A DNA stretch of 64,000 nucleotides from Bordetella ansorpii (lineage in GTDB: Bacteria > Pseudomonadota > Gammaproteobacteria > Burkholderiales > Burkholderiaceae_B), in the NCBI RefSeq assembly GCF_900078315.1, contig NZ_FKBS01000006.1, positions 124,001 to 188,000 on the forward strand, written 5' to 3'. The position numbers and the translations under genes are program-made. Below are positions 1 to 10,895 of this stretch, in pieces; the first letter of the stretch is position 1; each line of letters starts with the position of its first letter. Under the pieces are notes generated by a model that saw only the letters and a list, made by a program, of their open reading frames with translations, had not been told where the DNA came from and made no database searches.

Positions 1-210
1 GCTGGGCGTGGACGAACCGGTGTTGGCCGCGGGCGCGTTCGGGATCGAAGCGGTGGGCGCGGGCTCGGCCGGCTTGGCGTTTTGAGTCTGGGCCGCCGGG
101 GTGGACGGGCCAAACAGCGACTGCTTGCCGTGCTGAACCTGCCAGTTGTTCCACAGCAGCAGCAGCGAGAAAGCGAAAATCATCCAGAGGACGGTGCGTC
201 GGATATCCAT
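1..210 (-). CDS. yidC: Membrane protein insertase YidC, N-terminal part
   Basis: Only the first 70 codons are inside the window; the gene runs off the left edge. The protein starts [20 protein letters not shown], the usual YidC opening: a short charged N-terminus and one hydrophobic segment (about residues 7-20). A Pro/Ala/Thr/Ser-rich stretch follows, which is the start of the periplasmic domain of Gram-negative YidC. YidC inserts and folds inner-membrane proteins, alone or with SecYEG. The start at 210 is chosen because it gives this conserved beginning. It lies 49 bp downstream of yidD, and the order rpmH-rnpA-yidD-yidC is conserved in proteobacteria. Identity rests on the N-terminus plus context. 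Confidence 0.93.
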   Translation of the reverse strand, partial: MDIRRTVLWMIFAFSLLLLWNNWQVQHGKQSLFGPSTPAAQTQNAKPAEPAPTASIPNAPAANTGSSTPS

Positions 211-259
211 GGTTCCTGAGGAAGTGAGCGGCGGACCAGCAAAGCCCACCAGTGTAGCG

Positions 260-529
260 TCAATCCATTCCCGTGCGGCGATGCCCCGAGCAACAGGGCG
301 CGCCGTTGCTGTCGGCATCCGGCACGGGATCGTGGCCCCCGGGTGACCAGGGGTGGCAGCGGCCGATACGGCGGGCCGCCAACCATAGACCGCGCAAGGG
401 GCCGTGGCGTTCGATGGCTTCGATGGCGTAGGCGGAACAGGTCGGCGTAAAACGGCACTGCCGGCCAATCCAAGGGCTGAGGAAGAACCGGTAGAACCGG
501 ATCGGCGCAATCAACAGTGCCTTGATCAT
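260..529 (-). CDS. yidD: Membrane protein insertion efficiency factor YidD
   Basis: An 89-residue protein of the YidD family, a small membrane-associated protein that assists YidC-dependent insertion. Visible family marks are the start [19 protein letters not shown], the segment [18 protein letters not shown] (about residues 26-43) and [15 protein letters not shown] with the conserved Cys, His and Pro. The C-terminal tail after about residue 72 is variable. The ATG overlaps the stop of rnpA by four bases (ATGA), so translation is probably coupled. Length and motifs match the family well. Confidence 0.95.
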   Translation of the reverse strand: MIKALLIAPIRFYRFFLSPWIGRQCRFTPTCSAYAIEAIERHGPLRGLWLAARRIGRCHPWSPGGHDPVPDADSNGAPCCSGHRRTGMD

Positions 530-900
530 CGCGCGATACGCTCGAAGTGAGCGTCTACTTCAGCGCGTGCCGTGCGCTTGAGCTCAGTCAGTGAAACCGG
601 TGCGACGCGGCTTTGCAGCCGGACCACGTAGTCGTGGGCAGGCAACGTCAGCCGCTTGGCCCGGAAAGCTTCGCGGATGACGCGCTTCAGGGCGTTGCGG
701 GTGACGGAGCGGGGCGCGAAGCGTTTGGCGATCACCATGCCGAGCCGCGCACAGGCGGGTTCCCCTTCCGTGGTGGCAACGGCGGGAATGGCGCTGATGA
801 TGAAAAACGCCCCTCGGGCCGCACGCCGGCCTTTCAGGGCGGCGGCGTACTCGGAGGGGCGATGCAGTCGCGCCTCCGCAGGGAGCGTGGCGCGTGTCAT
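526..900 (-). CDS. rnpA: Ribonuclease P protein component
   Basis: The basic protein subunit of RNase P, which supports the catalytic RNA in removing 5' leaders from tRNA precursors. The 124-residue product carries the family core [13 protein letters not shown] (about residues 69-81), equivalent to the RNxxKRxxRE RNA-binding motif, preceded by [16 protein letters not shown]. The gene follows rpmH by 69 bp on the same strand and overlaps yidD by four bases, the standard arrangement. The start at 900 gives the normal length for betaproteobacteria. Confidence 0.95.
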   Translation of the reverse strand: MTRATLPAEARLHRPSEYAAALKGRRAARGAFFIISAIPAVATTEGEPACARLGMVIAKRFAPRSVTRNALKRVIREAFRAKRLTLPAHDYVVRLQSRVAPVSLTELKRTARAEVDAHFERIAR

Positions 901-969
901 GAACGGCAGGTCCAGCCGGAACCGCAGGGTGCGCCGGGGCGCGCGATGCGGTCTCGAAACCGCCGGGCC

Positions 970-1104
970 TTAGACGGCCAGGCGCTTGCGGCCCTTGGCG
1001 CGGCGAGCGTTCAGGACGGCGCGGCCGCCGCGGGTTTTCATGCGCACGCGAAAGCCGTGGGTGCGCTTGCGACGGGTGACGGAAGGTTGGTAGGTGCGTT
1101 TCAT
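970..1104 (-). CDS. rpmH: 50S ribosomal protein L34
   Basis: A 44-codon gene encoding L34. The start [18 protein letters not shown] and the end [11 protein letters not shown] are the near-invariant ends of this ribosomal protein. It is the first gene of the leftward rpmH-rnpA-yidD-yidC block and lies head-to-head with dnaA across 444 bp. Length is exactly that of the family. Confidence 0.97.
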   Translation of the reverse strand: MKRTYQPSVTRRKRTHGFRVRMKTRGGRAVLNARRAKGRKRLAV

Positions 1105-1426
1105 GGACGTTCCAAGGAAAGAACAGGCCGAATGACCGGGTTACTTGCTGCGGGTTGGTTGTATTTCTTGCCGTATGGCCGGCGGCGTGCCGCCAGGCCT
1201 GGCCCGCGGCTGCGGGCTACCCTGTTGCGGTTTCGCCGCGATCAGGGACTTTCGAGACCGGCTGCGTGATCGGCATGGCCTGTTCGGCAACATGTCGTCG
1301 TAGGCAGACGTTCCCCGGAGTCTTACAACTCCACAGAGCCGGTTCCAGAGGGTTTTAAGCTCTGCCGCGGCCCTGCTTCCGCACTTTTGCCCCGTCTTCG
1401 ACAGGTAGAATTCGGAAAAGCCCACC

Positions 1427-1455
1427 ATTTCAGCAAGTTTCCTTCGCATTGTCAA
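1427..1455 (-). promoter_or_regulatory. Predicted sigma-70 promoter for rpmH-rnpA-yidD-yidC
   Basis: On the minus strand there is a perfect -35 hexamer TTGACA (1455-1450), a 17-bp spacer and TGAAAT (1432-1427), four of six matches to TATAAT. It would give a leader of about 320 nt before rpmH. Prediction by eye only. Confidence 0.35.
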
Positions 1456-1495
1456 ACAGTTAGCGGCCGCTCTCAGAGATGTAACGGTCGCGGGC

Positions 1496-1504
1496 TGTGG
1501 ATAA
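1496..1504 (-). promoter_or_regulatory. DnaA box upstream of dnaA
   Basis: The sequence TGTGGATAA is the exact reverse complement of the consensus DnaA box TTATCCACA. It lies 45 bp before the dnaA start and overlaps the expected -35 position of the TAGAAT (1522-1527) promoter candidate. This is the geometry for autorepression of dnaA by DnaA. Confidence 0.7.
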
Positions 1505-1548
1505 CCTGCCCTCAGGCACGGTAGAATCGAGGTTTGAACAAGAGCGAC

Positions 1549-3006
1549 ATGAAAGAATTCTGGCAGACCTGCGTCAGTCGTCTTGAGCAGGAACTCCCCC
1601 CCCAACAAATCAGCGCCTGGATCCGGCCGCTAGTTCCGCTCGCCTTCGATGAGGCGAACGCGGTGCTGCGCGTCGCCGCGCCCAATCGCTTCAAGCTCGA
1701 CTGGGTTCGCAAGAACTTCTCCACCCAGATCGAAGCCCTTGCCTCCGAATGGTTCGAGCGACCGGTACAGGTCACGTTCGAGTTGCCGGGCAGCAGCAGC
1801 GCGCCGCGTATTCCGCAGGCGCCGCGCTCGCCGAACTCCGCGCCGCCGCCTGTTGCGTCCACGCAGCAGATGCACCTGGACGAGCCCGCGCCCGCCGCGC
1901 CTCCCATGCCCGCCGGGGTCGGCAGCCAGGCCGCCGCCATGTCCGGCGGCGCGGCCACCGATGCGGCCAGCCTGGTGTACGAACGTTCGCGCCTGAACAC
2001 CGATCTCACGTTCGACAACTTCGTCACCGGCAAGGCCAACCAGCTGGCCCGCGCGGCGGCGTTGCAGGTGGCCGAGAATCCCGGCATCTCGTACAACCCG
2101 CTGTTCCTGTACGGTGGCGTGGGCCTGGGCAAGACCCACCTCATCCACTCCATCGGCAATGCCATGGTGGCGGCGGGCACCGGCGTGCGCGTGCGCTACG
2201 TGCATGCCGACCAGTACGTGTCCGACGTGGTGAAGGCCTACCAGCGCAAGGCGTTCGACGACTTCAAGCGGTACTACCACTCGCTGGATCTGCTGCTGAT
2301 CGACGATATCCAGTTCTTCTCCGGCAAGAACCGCACTCAGGAAGAGTTTTTCTACGCCTTCGAGGCGATGGTGGCCCAGCGCAAGCAGATCATCATCACC
2401 AGCGATACGTATCCGAAGGAACTCTCCGGCATCGACAGCCGGCTGATCTCGCGTTTCGATTCCGGCCTCACGGTCGCCATCGAGCCGCCCGAACTCGAGA
2501 TGCGCGTGGCCATCCTGCTGCGCAAGGCCGAGTCCGAGGGCGTGCCCATGCCGGAAGAAGTCGCGTTCTTCATCGCCAAGCACCTGCGCAGCAACGTGCG
2601 CGAGCTCGAAGGCGCGCTGCGCAAGGTACTGGCCTATGCGCGCTTCCACGGCCGCGACGTCCTGACGGTCGACGTCTGCAAAGATGCCCTGAAAGACCTG
2701 CTGTCCGTGTCCAACGGCCAGATCACGGTCGAGAACATCCAGAAAACAGTCGCCGACTTCTACAAGATCAAGGTCGCCGACATGTATTCGAAACGGCGTC
2801 CCGCCAATATTGCGTTGCCGCGTCAGGTTGCAATGTACCTGGCGAAGGAGTTGACCCAGAAAAGCCTGCCGGAAATCGGTGATCTGTTCGGTGGCCGCGA
2901 TCACACCACGGTGCTGCACGCGGTTCGCAAGATCTCCGATGCCCGGGCCAAGCAAGCGGAACTCAACCATACCCTGCACGTGTTGGAACAAACTCTAAAA
3001 GGATGA
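1549..3006 (+). CDS. dnaA: Chromosomal replication initiator DnaA
   Basis: The AAA+ initiator that binds DnaA boxes and opens the origin. The 485-residue product shows the order of the family: N-terminal domain I ([20 protein letters not shown]); a Pro/Ala-rich linker (about residues 88-140); Walker A GGVGLGKT near residue 189; Walker [11 protein letters not shown] near 250; sensor region; and the C-terminal DNA-binding helix-turn-helix with [15 protein letters not shown]. An in-frame TTG at 1534 exists upstream. The ATG at 1549 is preferred because it gives the usual MKEFW start and the TTG sits at the predicted transcription start. dnaN follows with a 2-bp gap. Confidence 0.97.
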   Translation: MKEFWQTCVSRLEQELPPQQISAWIRPLVPLAFDEANAVLRVAAPNRFKLDWVRKNFSTQIEALASEWFERPVQVTFELPGSSSAPRIPQAPRSPNSAPPPVASTQQMHLDEPAPAAPPMPAGVGSQAAAMSGGAATDAASLVYERSRLNTDLTFDNFVTGKANQLARAAALQVAENPGISYNPLFLYGGVGLGKTHLIHSIGNAMVAAGTGVRVRYVHADQYVSDVVKAYQRKAFDDFKRYYHSLDLLLIDDIQFFSGKNRTQEEFFYAFEAMVAQRKQIIITSDTYPKELSGIDSRLISRFDSGLTVAIEPPELEMRVAILLRKAESEGVPMPEEVAFFIAKHLRSNVRELEGALRKVLAYARFHGRDVLTVDVCKDALKDLLSVSNGQITVENIQKTVADFYKIKVADMYSKRRPANIALPRQVAMYLAKELTQKSLPEIGDLFGGRDHTTVLHAVRKISDARAKQAELNHTLHVLEQTLKG

Positions 3007-3008
3007 AC

Positions 3009-4118
3009 ATGCAACTCGTACAAACCACACGCGATGCATTGCTGAAACCGCTGTCGACCGTGGCGGGTATCGTCGAAAGACGCCACACCCTGCCCATCCT
3101 GGCGAACATCCTGATGCGCAAAGAGGGCAACAAGGTGTCGTTCATCGCCACCGACCTCGAAGTGCAGATCACGACGCATGCGGATTTCGGCGTGGGTTCC
3201 GAAAACGAGTCGATCACGGTGGCCGCGCGCAAGCTGCTGGACATCCTGAAGGCGCTGCCGGCCACCGACGACGTGCGCCTGTCGCTGGCCAACAGCAAGC
3301 TCACCGTGCAGACCGGCAAGAGCCGCTTCGCGCTGCAGACGCTGGCCGCCAGCGAGTTCCCCACCGTGGCCCAGCCCGAGCAGTGGAACGTCTCGCTGAC
3401 CATGCCGCAACGCATGCTGCGCCACCTGTTCAACATGGTGCACTTCGCCATGGCCCAGCAGGACATCCGCTACTACCTGAACGGCATGCTGCTGGTGTTC
3501 GAGCCGGGCCACGTGCGCGCCGTGGCCACCGACGGCCACCGCCTGGCGCACTGCGCCACCGCCGCCGACGGCATCGCCGAGCGCCATGAAGTCATCGTGC
3601 CGCGCAAGACCGTGCTCGAAATGCAGCGCCTGCTGGAAGACTCCGACGAGCCGGTCTCGCTGGATGTCGCGCCCGGCCAGATCCGTTTCCGTTTCGGCGG
3701 CGTCGAGCTGGTCTCCAAGCTGGTCGAGGGCAAGTTCCCCGATTTCACGCGCGTCATCCCGACCAACTACACACGTCACTTCAGCGTGTCGCGCGAACTG
3801 CTGCAGGGCAGCCTGCAGCGTGCCGCCATCCTGACCACCGACAAGTTCAAGGGCGTGCGCCTGCAGCTGGCGCAGAACCAGATGAAGATCTCGTCCTCCA
3901 ACGCCGAGCAGGAAGAGGCGCAGGAAGAGCTCGACATCGACTATGGCCATGAACCGCTGGACGTCGGCTTCAACGTCAGCTACCTGCTGGACGTGCTGGG
4001 CAACGTCAAGACGGAAAACATCCAGTGGTCCGTGATGCCCGACGCCAATGCGTCGGCGCTCATCACCCTGCCTGAAGACGACCAGTTCAAGTACGTCGTC
4101 ATGCCCATGCGCATTTGA
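3009..4118 (+). CDS. dnaN: DNA polymerase III beta sliding clamp
   Basis: The ring-shaped processivity clamp of DNA polymerase III. The 369-residue product begins MQLVQTTRDALLKPLSTVAG, has the GIVERRHTLPILANILM segment of domain 1, and ends VVMPMRI, the usual C-terminus. Two ATGs lie close together, at 3003 and 3009. The Shine-Dalgarno AGGA (3000-3003) overlaps the first, so the second, five bases behind it, is the likely start. It sits between dnaA and gyrB in the standard order. Confidence 0.96.
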   Translation: MQLVQTTRDALLKPLSTVAGIVERRHTLPILANILMRKEGNKVSFIATDLEVQITTHADFGVGSENESITVAARKLLDILKALPATDDVRLSLANSKLTVQTGKSRFALQTLAASEFPTVAQPEQWNVSLTMPQRMLRHLFNMVHFAMAQQDIRYYLNGMLLVFEPGHVRAVATDGHRLAHCATAADGIAERHEVIVPRKTVLEMQRLLEDSDEPVSLDVAPGQIRFRFGGVELVSKLVEGKFPDFTRVIPTNYTRHFSVSRELLQGSLQRAAILTTDKFKGVRLQLAQNQMKISSSNAEQEEAQEELDIDYGHEPLDVGFNVSYLLDVLGNVKTENIQWSVMPDANASALITLPEDDQFKYVVMPMRI

Positions 4119-4133
4119 TTGCGCATGCGCCCA

Positions 4134-4190
4134 GCGGCCGCAGGCGGGCGTGTTGCCCGCGGCGGCCCGCCCGGCCGTGAGGCCGCTTTT
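4134..4190 (+). terminator. Hairpin between dnaN and gyrB
   Basis: The sequence GCGGCC (4134-4139) pairs with GGCCGC (4181-4186), and internal GCGGGC/GCCCGC repeats add to the stem. TTTT follows (4187-4190). It could be a terminator or an attenuator that lowers read-through from dnaN into gyrB. The T run is short, so efficiency is uncertain. Confidence 0.45.
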
Positions 4191-4266
4191 GCCGCCGGAT
4201 CGCATTCCGGCACTGCTCTTCGAGCACACCACGGAATGCGGTATCGGGGCCCTTTTTGAAGGCTAA

Positions 4267-6729
<2,463 letters not shown>

Positions 6730-6754
6730 TCATTTTGATTGTTGATTGATGAGG

Positions 6755-6782
6755 GGCTCTCAAAAAATGGGAGCCTTTTTTT
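6755..6782 (+). terminator. Rho-independent terminator of gyrB
   Basis: Stem GGCTCTC (6755-6761) with GGGAGCC (6769-6775), one G-U pair, loop of seven A/T bases, then seven T residues. It lies 25 bp after the gyrB stop, a classic intrinsic terminator. Confidence 0.92.
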
Positions 6783-6813
6783 GGTCAGGAATCTATTTTT
6801 TATTATCATCACA

Positions 6814-7353
6814 ATGACTCTGAAGAAAAAAATCGAAGATAATGCAGTTGTCCTCTTCTGCGGAGCCATCATTGCAGGTTTCGCGGCTGGTTGGGCGGCG
6901 TCTGAAATTATTCGAGTACAGATTAAGGCGGAAATGATTTCTGAGCTGAGCAGCAAGGAAAAATCAGCGTCAGAGCGACTTTATAGCGCAAATTCAGAAA
7001 TTGAATCGCTTAAAAGGAAAGTGAGTCTCGCTGAGGCCGACCGTGAGCGATTTAAGTCGGATTTCGACAAGTCGAATTCCGACCTTAATGAATATAAAAG
7101 AGTTCTTGAGCAGTGGAGGAAATCGAATGGCGATTTGCAGGAAACAGTGAAATCGTATGCCTCGAATTGCAACGTTTTGCTGATGGCAAAGGATATTGAG
7201 AAGAAAAAAGAGCGGACCGAGAGTTTGCTCGAGTCTGCATATTCTTGGGATTCTGAAAAGCCCAAGATTTCTGACTACAAGCGCCAAGTGGCTGAGTATC
7301 AAGCACGTTTACTCGCCTTGAACGACAAGTTGGTATGTCAGGGAGACATGTAA
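6814..7353 (+). CDS. Hypothetical membrane-anchored coiled-coil protein
   Basis: I do not recognise this 179-residue protein. It has one N-terminal membrane segment (about residues 12-30) with small-residue GxxxGW-type packing, preceded by a positively charged start MTLKKK. The rest is a long, highly charged helical region rich in Lys, Glu and Ser (about residues 38-175) with coiled-coil character. The topology suggests a single-pass inner-membrane protein. A longer in-frame start at 6739 would run through the gyrB terminator and is rejected. Base composition is visibly more AT-rich than the flanking genes, suggesting recent acquisition. No partner gene is clear, although a Fic gene follows 134 bp downstream on the same strand. 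Confidence 0.7.
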   Translation: MTLKKKIEDNAVVLFCGAIIAGFAAGWAASEIIRVQIKAEMISELSSKEKSASERLYSANSEIESLKRKVSLAEADRERFKSDFDKSNSDLNEYKRVLEQWRKSNGDLQETVKSYASNCNVLLMAKDIEKKKERTESLLESAYSWDSEKPKISDYKRQVAEYQARLLALNDKLVCQGDM

Positions 7354-7487
7354 ATTTGGCTCGCTGACGCGTTTAGTGCGAGAACGGGCTTGCGTGGATC
7401 AAGCGTGGCGAGTGTTGCTATTGCGGTTCTTCGATATAAAAAAGCTTTATCGTTGCGCAAGCGGTGTTTTTCTTCCACAATCTCCGC

Positions 7488-8603
7488 ATGATTCGCGGAG
7501 ATTACCTCTACATCTGGAAGTCCCCAGACTGGCCGCAATGGCGCTATGACGCGGCTCGCTTGGCCGCGCCCCTGGCGGCTGTCGCGCATGCACAGGGGCT
7601 GCTCGCAGGCCGGCTGGTCGACGTAGGCATGGCCTTGCAAGACCAAGCCAGCCTGGACGCCCTCACGCAGGACGTACTCAAAACCAGCGAAATCGAGGGA
7701 GAACGGCTGGACGTCGGTTCAGTGCGTTCTTCCGTCGCCCGCCGCCTGGGCCTGGACATCGGAGCCCTTGCTCCCGTGGACCGCCACGTGGAAGGCGTCG
7801 TGGACATGGTGCTGGACGCCACGGCACGCTACGACGCCCCGGTGACGGCTTCCAGGTTGCAAGGCTGGCACGCTGCGCTGTTCCCTACCGGCTTCAGTGG
7901 GATGTCCAAGATACGTGTCGGCGATTGGCGTGACGATGCCTTGGGCCCCATGCAGGTCGTCTCCGGGCCAATGGGCCGCCAGCGCGTGCATTTCGAAGCG
8001 CCCCCTGCGCAGTGGCTGGGCGATGAGATGGCCCGGTTCCTCGATTGGCTGGAAAACGACACCAGCGATCCTCCATTACTGAAAGCCGGTTTGGGCCATC
8101 TATGGTTCGTCACGCTGCATCCCTTCGATGACGGCAATGGCCGTATCGCTCGCGCCGTCGGCGATCTGCTGTTGGCGCGCGCCGAGAAAAGCCCGCAACG
8201 TTTCTACAGCCTGTCGGCGCAAATCCAGCGCGAACGGAAAGATTATTACGACATTCTGGAGCGCACTCAAAAAGGCGATCTGGATATCACTGAATGGCTG
8301 AGCTGGTTTCTGGCTACGCTACATCGCGCTGTGCAGCACGCACATATTCAAGTCGACGAGGTACTGGCTCGAGCGCAGTTCTGGCGCCGCTGGGCGGGCG
8401 CAGCATTCAACGCGCGGCAGCACAAAGTGCTGACGCGGCTGCTGGACGGTTCTGAAGGAAAGCTGACCAGCAGTAAATGGGCAGCATTGACCAAATGCTC
8501 GCCCGATACCGCCTTGCGGGATTTGACCGAACTGGTGGCATTGGGAGTGCTGCGCCGCTCAGAGGCCGGCGGTCGCAGCACCTCATACGAATTGGCCGAT
8601 TGA
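7488..8603 (+). CDS. Fic family protein with N-terminal DUF4172-like domain
   Basis: Fic proteins usually transfer AMP from ATP to hydroxyl groups of target proteins. The 371-residue product has the catalytic motif HPFDDGNGRIAR at about residue 211. An inhibitory motif of the (S/T)xxxE(G/N) type, TSEIEG, lies at residues 66-71, ahead of the Fic core, which makes it a class II self-inhibited Fic. The N-terminus YIWKSPDWPQWRYD resembles the DUF4172 region common in such proteins. The C-terminus (about 300-371) looks like a winged helix-turn-helix (SPDTALRDLTELVALGVLRR). No antitoxin gene is needed in this class. The ATG at 7488 is chosen over 7464 because it begins directly before the conserved domain. 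Target unknown. Confidence 0.9.
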   Translation: MIRGDYLYIWKSPDWPQWRYDAARLAAPLAAVAHAQGLLAGRLVDVGMALQDQASLDALTQDVLKTSEIEGERLDVGSVRSSVARRLGLDIGALAPVDRHVEGVVDMVLDATARYDAPVTASRLQGWHAALFPTGFSGMSKIRVGDWRDDALGPMQVVSGPMGRQRVHFEAPPAQWLGDEMARFLDWLENDTSDPPLLKAGLGHLWFVTLHPFDDGNGRIARAVGDLLLARAEKSPQRFYSLSAQIQRERKDYYDILERTQKGDLDITEWLSWFLATLHRAVQHAHIQVDEVLARAQFWRRWAGAAFNARQHKVLTRLLDGSEGKLTSSKWAALTKCSPDTALRDLTELVALGVLRRSEAGGRSTSYELAD

Positions 8604-8629
8604 TCGGCCCGTGTGCATTCAGGCGTTTA

Positions 8630-9355
8630 TCAACGTTTCTGCTGCTTCGCCCAAGCCTCATACCGCGCCTTGTTCTCCTCATTCGGCGGATACAGCCCCG
8701 GCAACGCATGCCCCTCGGCAACCTGCTGCATGATCCAGCCCTCCTGCCTCTCCTGCTCCAAGGCAGCTTCAACCACATCATCCAGCAACGCCGACGGAAT
8801 CAGCACTGCCCCATCGTTATCCGCGACGATAATGTCATCCGGATAGACGGCCACGCCGCCGCACCCGATGGGCTCCTGCCAACCCACGAACGTCAGGCTG
8901 GCGACCGACGGCGGCGCCGCGGCACCCGCGCACCACACGGGCAGATCCGTATCCATCACTCCATCCATATCCCGCACGGCGCCATCGGTAACCAGGCCCA
9001 GCACCTCGCGCTTGGCCATGCGCGCGCACAGGATATCCCCGAGAATGCCGGCATCTGTCAGGCCCATGGCGTCGACCACGACGATGCAGCCCGGCGGAAT
9101 ATTCTCGATGGCGGAGCGGGTGGAAATCAGCGAACTCCATGAAGCCGGCGTGGCCAGGTCTTCACGGGCAGGCACGAAACGCAGCGTAAAGGCACGGCCC
9201 ACGATGCGGGATTGGCCAGAACGGATGGGCTTGGCGCCGCGCATCCATACATTGCGCAGGCCCTTCTTGAGCAGCACGGTGGTCAAGGTGGCGGTGGTTA
9301 CACCTGACAGCGCGCGCACGATGTCTTCGTCCAACTCAATGGGGTCCATGCCCAT
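8630..9355 (-). CDS. RraA-like protein / HMG-type aldolase family
   Basis: A 241-residue member of the RraA / 4-hydroxy-4-methyl-2-oxoglutarate aldolase superfamily. Seen in the sequence: GDILCARMAKREVLGLVTDGAVRDMDGV (split here as GDILCARMAKREVLG and TDGAVRD), which forms the substrate and metal site with the Arg-Asp pair, and VYPDDIIVADNDGAVLIP, the conserved barrel edge. In catabolic settings these proteins act as aldolases or oxaloacetate decarboxylases; true RraA binds RNase E. The presence beside acid-catabolism genes favours an enzyme. It is about 80 residues longer than E. coli RraA, as in the catabolic branch. Substrate not determinable from sequence. Confidence 0.82.
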   Translation of the reverse strand: MGMDPIELDEDIVRALSGVTTATLTTVLLKKGLRNVWMRGAKPIRSGQSRIVGRAFTLRFVPAREDLATPASWSSLISTRSAIENIPPGCIVVVDAMGLTDAGILGDILCARMAKREVLGLVTDGAVRDMDGVMDTDLPVWCAGAAAPPSVASLTFVGWQEPIGCGGVAVYPDDIIVADNDGAVLIPSALLDDVVEAALEQERQEGWIMQQVAEGHALPGLYPPNEENKARYEAWAKQQKR

Positions 9356-9542
9356 GGGAAAGCTCCTGATTCGTTGATGACGGAATACTGCGGTTGATTC
9401 TTTTGGAAAGACGCTATCACACTAGCGCTACGGCAAATACCACAACTCCAAACGCCTGGCGGAATTTGCAGTGTTTTGCAGATAGGCCAGACAGGCCGAG
9501 ACGCGGGACGTTCGACCGTGAAATAGGATTGGAGTTTCTCGA

Positions 9543-9558
9543 TCCGATATATATCGGA
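9543..9558. promoter_or_regulatory. Perfect 16-bp palindrome, possible operator
   Basis: TCCGATATATATCGGA is fully self-complementary and lies 185 bp upstream of the RraA-like gene start. Its size and symmetry fit a dimeric repressor site. No regulator gene is adjacent, so the partner is unknown. Confidence 0.4.
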
Positions 9559-9625
9559 AAACCCCGGCACACCATACGCCGATAGCCAACGACATACTGA
9601 GAAGAAAACAAGCCTGAAAAGCAAA

Positions 9626-9654
9626 GTGCCCGGACGGCATCGTCATCCGGGCAC
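9626..9654 (-). terminator. Terminator of the Bug gene
   Basis: Perfect 9-bp stem GTGCCCGGA/TCCGGGCAC, followed on the minus strand by TTTGCTTTTC. It lies 42 bp after the stop of the leftward Bug gene. Confidence 0.8.
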
Positions 9655-9696
9655 TCGGTATCGGGCAACGTGATTCACCCGACAGGCATCATCCCA

Positions 9697-10677
9697 TCAT
9701 TTCGCCGCCAGCCCCAGCTTCTCGATCATTGCCTTGTCCTTCACGAAGGTCTGGCTGGCCCAGGCCTTGAAATCCTCGCCGGTGCTGTACGCCGCGTCCT
9801 GGTTCAGCTGGCGCATGATCTCCACGCTTTCAGGATCGAGCAGCGCCTGCTTGAACGCATCGTGCAGGATCTTCACGATCTTCGGGTCCATGCCCTTGGG
9901 CCCCGCCAATCCGTAAGGCGACGTCGACACCACGCCATAGCCCAGCTCCTTGGCCGTGGGCACATCCGGCCAGCGCTCGGTGCGCTTCTCGCCGAAGGTG
10001 ACCAGCAAACGCATCTGCCCGCCGTCCACGAACTTGTCCCAGCCTGCCGCATCGCTCTGCGCCATGATGTGCCCGCCCAGCAAGGCTTGTTGCAGTTCGG
10101 CGCTGCCCTTGAACGGAATGTGCTCCAGCCGCACCTTGGCGTTGATGGCGACTTCTTCCATGAACAGGTGCGGCGACGAGCCCGTGCCGGTGGAGCCGTA
10201 GTTGACGCTGCCCGGCTTGTCGCGCGCGGCCTGGATGTACTGGTCGAAGGTCTTGAAGGGCGAATCGCTGCGCACGGTCAGGCCGAAGGTGTAGCCCGAC
10301 AGGCCCATGATGAAGGTGAAGTCGTCGATGGGATGCCACTTCACTTTCTGCATGTGCGGCATGCGCAGCAGGCCCAGCGGATACTGCGAGATGGTGTAGC
10401 CGTCGGGCTTGGCCGTCATGGCCATGCTGCTGGGGCCGAGCGTGCCGCCGGCGCCAGGACGGTTCTCGACAATGACGGGTTGGCCCAGGTGCTTGCCAGC
10501 GATGTGCGCCAGCGCGCGCAGGTGGCGGTCGGTGGAGCCGCCCGCGGGCCAGGGCACGATCAGGGTGATGGGTTTGCTGGGGTAGGTGTCGGCGGCGTGT
10601 GCGGCAGGCAGGGCAGCGCCTAGCGCCACGCCAGCCATCGCAAGCAGGCAGGCGCGCCGGGTGAACGGCTGGGTCAT
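9697..10677 (-). CDS. Bug/TctC-type tricarboxylate-family solute-binding protein
   Basis: A periplasmic binding protein of the Bug family, which is greatly expanded in Bordetella relatives and binds carboxylates and other small metabolites. The 326-residue product has a twin-Arg-like/Sec signal MTQPFTRRACLLAMAGVALG ending AHAA. The family start YPSKPITLIVPWPAGGSTDR, the ligand-loop motif VENRPGAGGTLG and the DVPTAKELGYGV segment follow. The start at 10677 is chosen for the signal peptide; the open frame runs much further upstream without meaning. No TctA/TctB membrane genes are nearby, so it must use a distant permease. It may serve the acyl-CoA genes upstream. Confidence 0.9.
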   Translation of the reverse strand: MTQPFTRRACLLAMAGVALGAALPAAHAADTYPSKPITLIVPWPAGGSTDRHLRALAHIAGKHLGQPVIVENRPGAGGTLGPSSMAMTAKPDGYTISQYPLGLLRMPHMQKVKWHPIDDFTFIMGLSGYTFGLTVRSDSPFKTFDQYIQAARDKPGSVNYGSTGTGSSPHLFMEEVAINAKVRLEHIPFKGSAELQQALLGGHIMAQSDAAGWDKFVDGGQMRLLVTFGEKRTERWPDVPTAKELGYGVVSTSPYGLAGPKGMDPKIVKILHDAFKQALLDPESVEIMRQLNQDAAYSTGEDFKAWASQTFVKDKAMIEKLGLAAK

Positions 10678-10895
10678 GGTTGTCTCCTTCGGTCTTCTCG
10701 TTGGTTTGTGCTGTCGCTTCTCGGGCGATCGATACGGCTTGCTTGCCGCGGCGCTGCCAGCGCACTGGCGATACGTCACGGCGGTACTCGGCACTGCATG
10801 CGGCAACCGTGGCGATGGCACGCCGGGTTGCCTTCCCTCCTTTTTCACGCAGGCATGGCGCGCATCGCCGTGCGCGTGCCATCGCCCTGCACTAC

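Larger units (their letters stand above)
1105..1548. other. rpmH-dnaA divergent control region
   Basis: A 444-bp region without a gene. It holds one perfect DnaA box (1496-1504), a TAGAAT -10-like hexamer at 1522-1527 just upstream of dnaA, and a leftward promoter candidate at 1427-1455. I see no cluster of DnaA boxes and no strongly AT-rich unwinding element. It therefore reads as a regulated dnaA promoter rather than a complete replication origin. The segment 1105-1420 holds nothing else I recognise and probably forms the long rpmH leader. Confidence 0.6.
9356..9696. other. Intergenic region upstream of the RraA-like gene
   Basis: About 340 bp without a gene. It is relatively AT-rich and contains a perfect 16-bp palindrome (9543-9558) and the terminator of the upstream Bug gene (9626-9654). 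The promoter of the RraA-like gene should lie in 9360-9540, but no convincing -35/-10 pair is visible. Confidence 0.6.

Noticed and set aside
1534-1548. TTG start adding five residues to DnaA
   Set aside because: It lies at the likely transcription start, and DnaA of related bacteria begins MKEFW at the downstream ATG.
6739-6813. Longer start for the orphan coiled-coil protein
   Set aside because: It would begin before and translate through the gyrB terminator hairpin; the ATG at 6814 directly precedes the charged N-terminus and membrane segment.
10858-10888. Hairpin after the acyl-CoA synthetase gene
   Set aside because: The stem is interrupted and the following minus-strand sequence is A-rich, not T-rich, so a terminator call is not supported.
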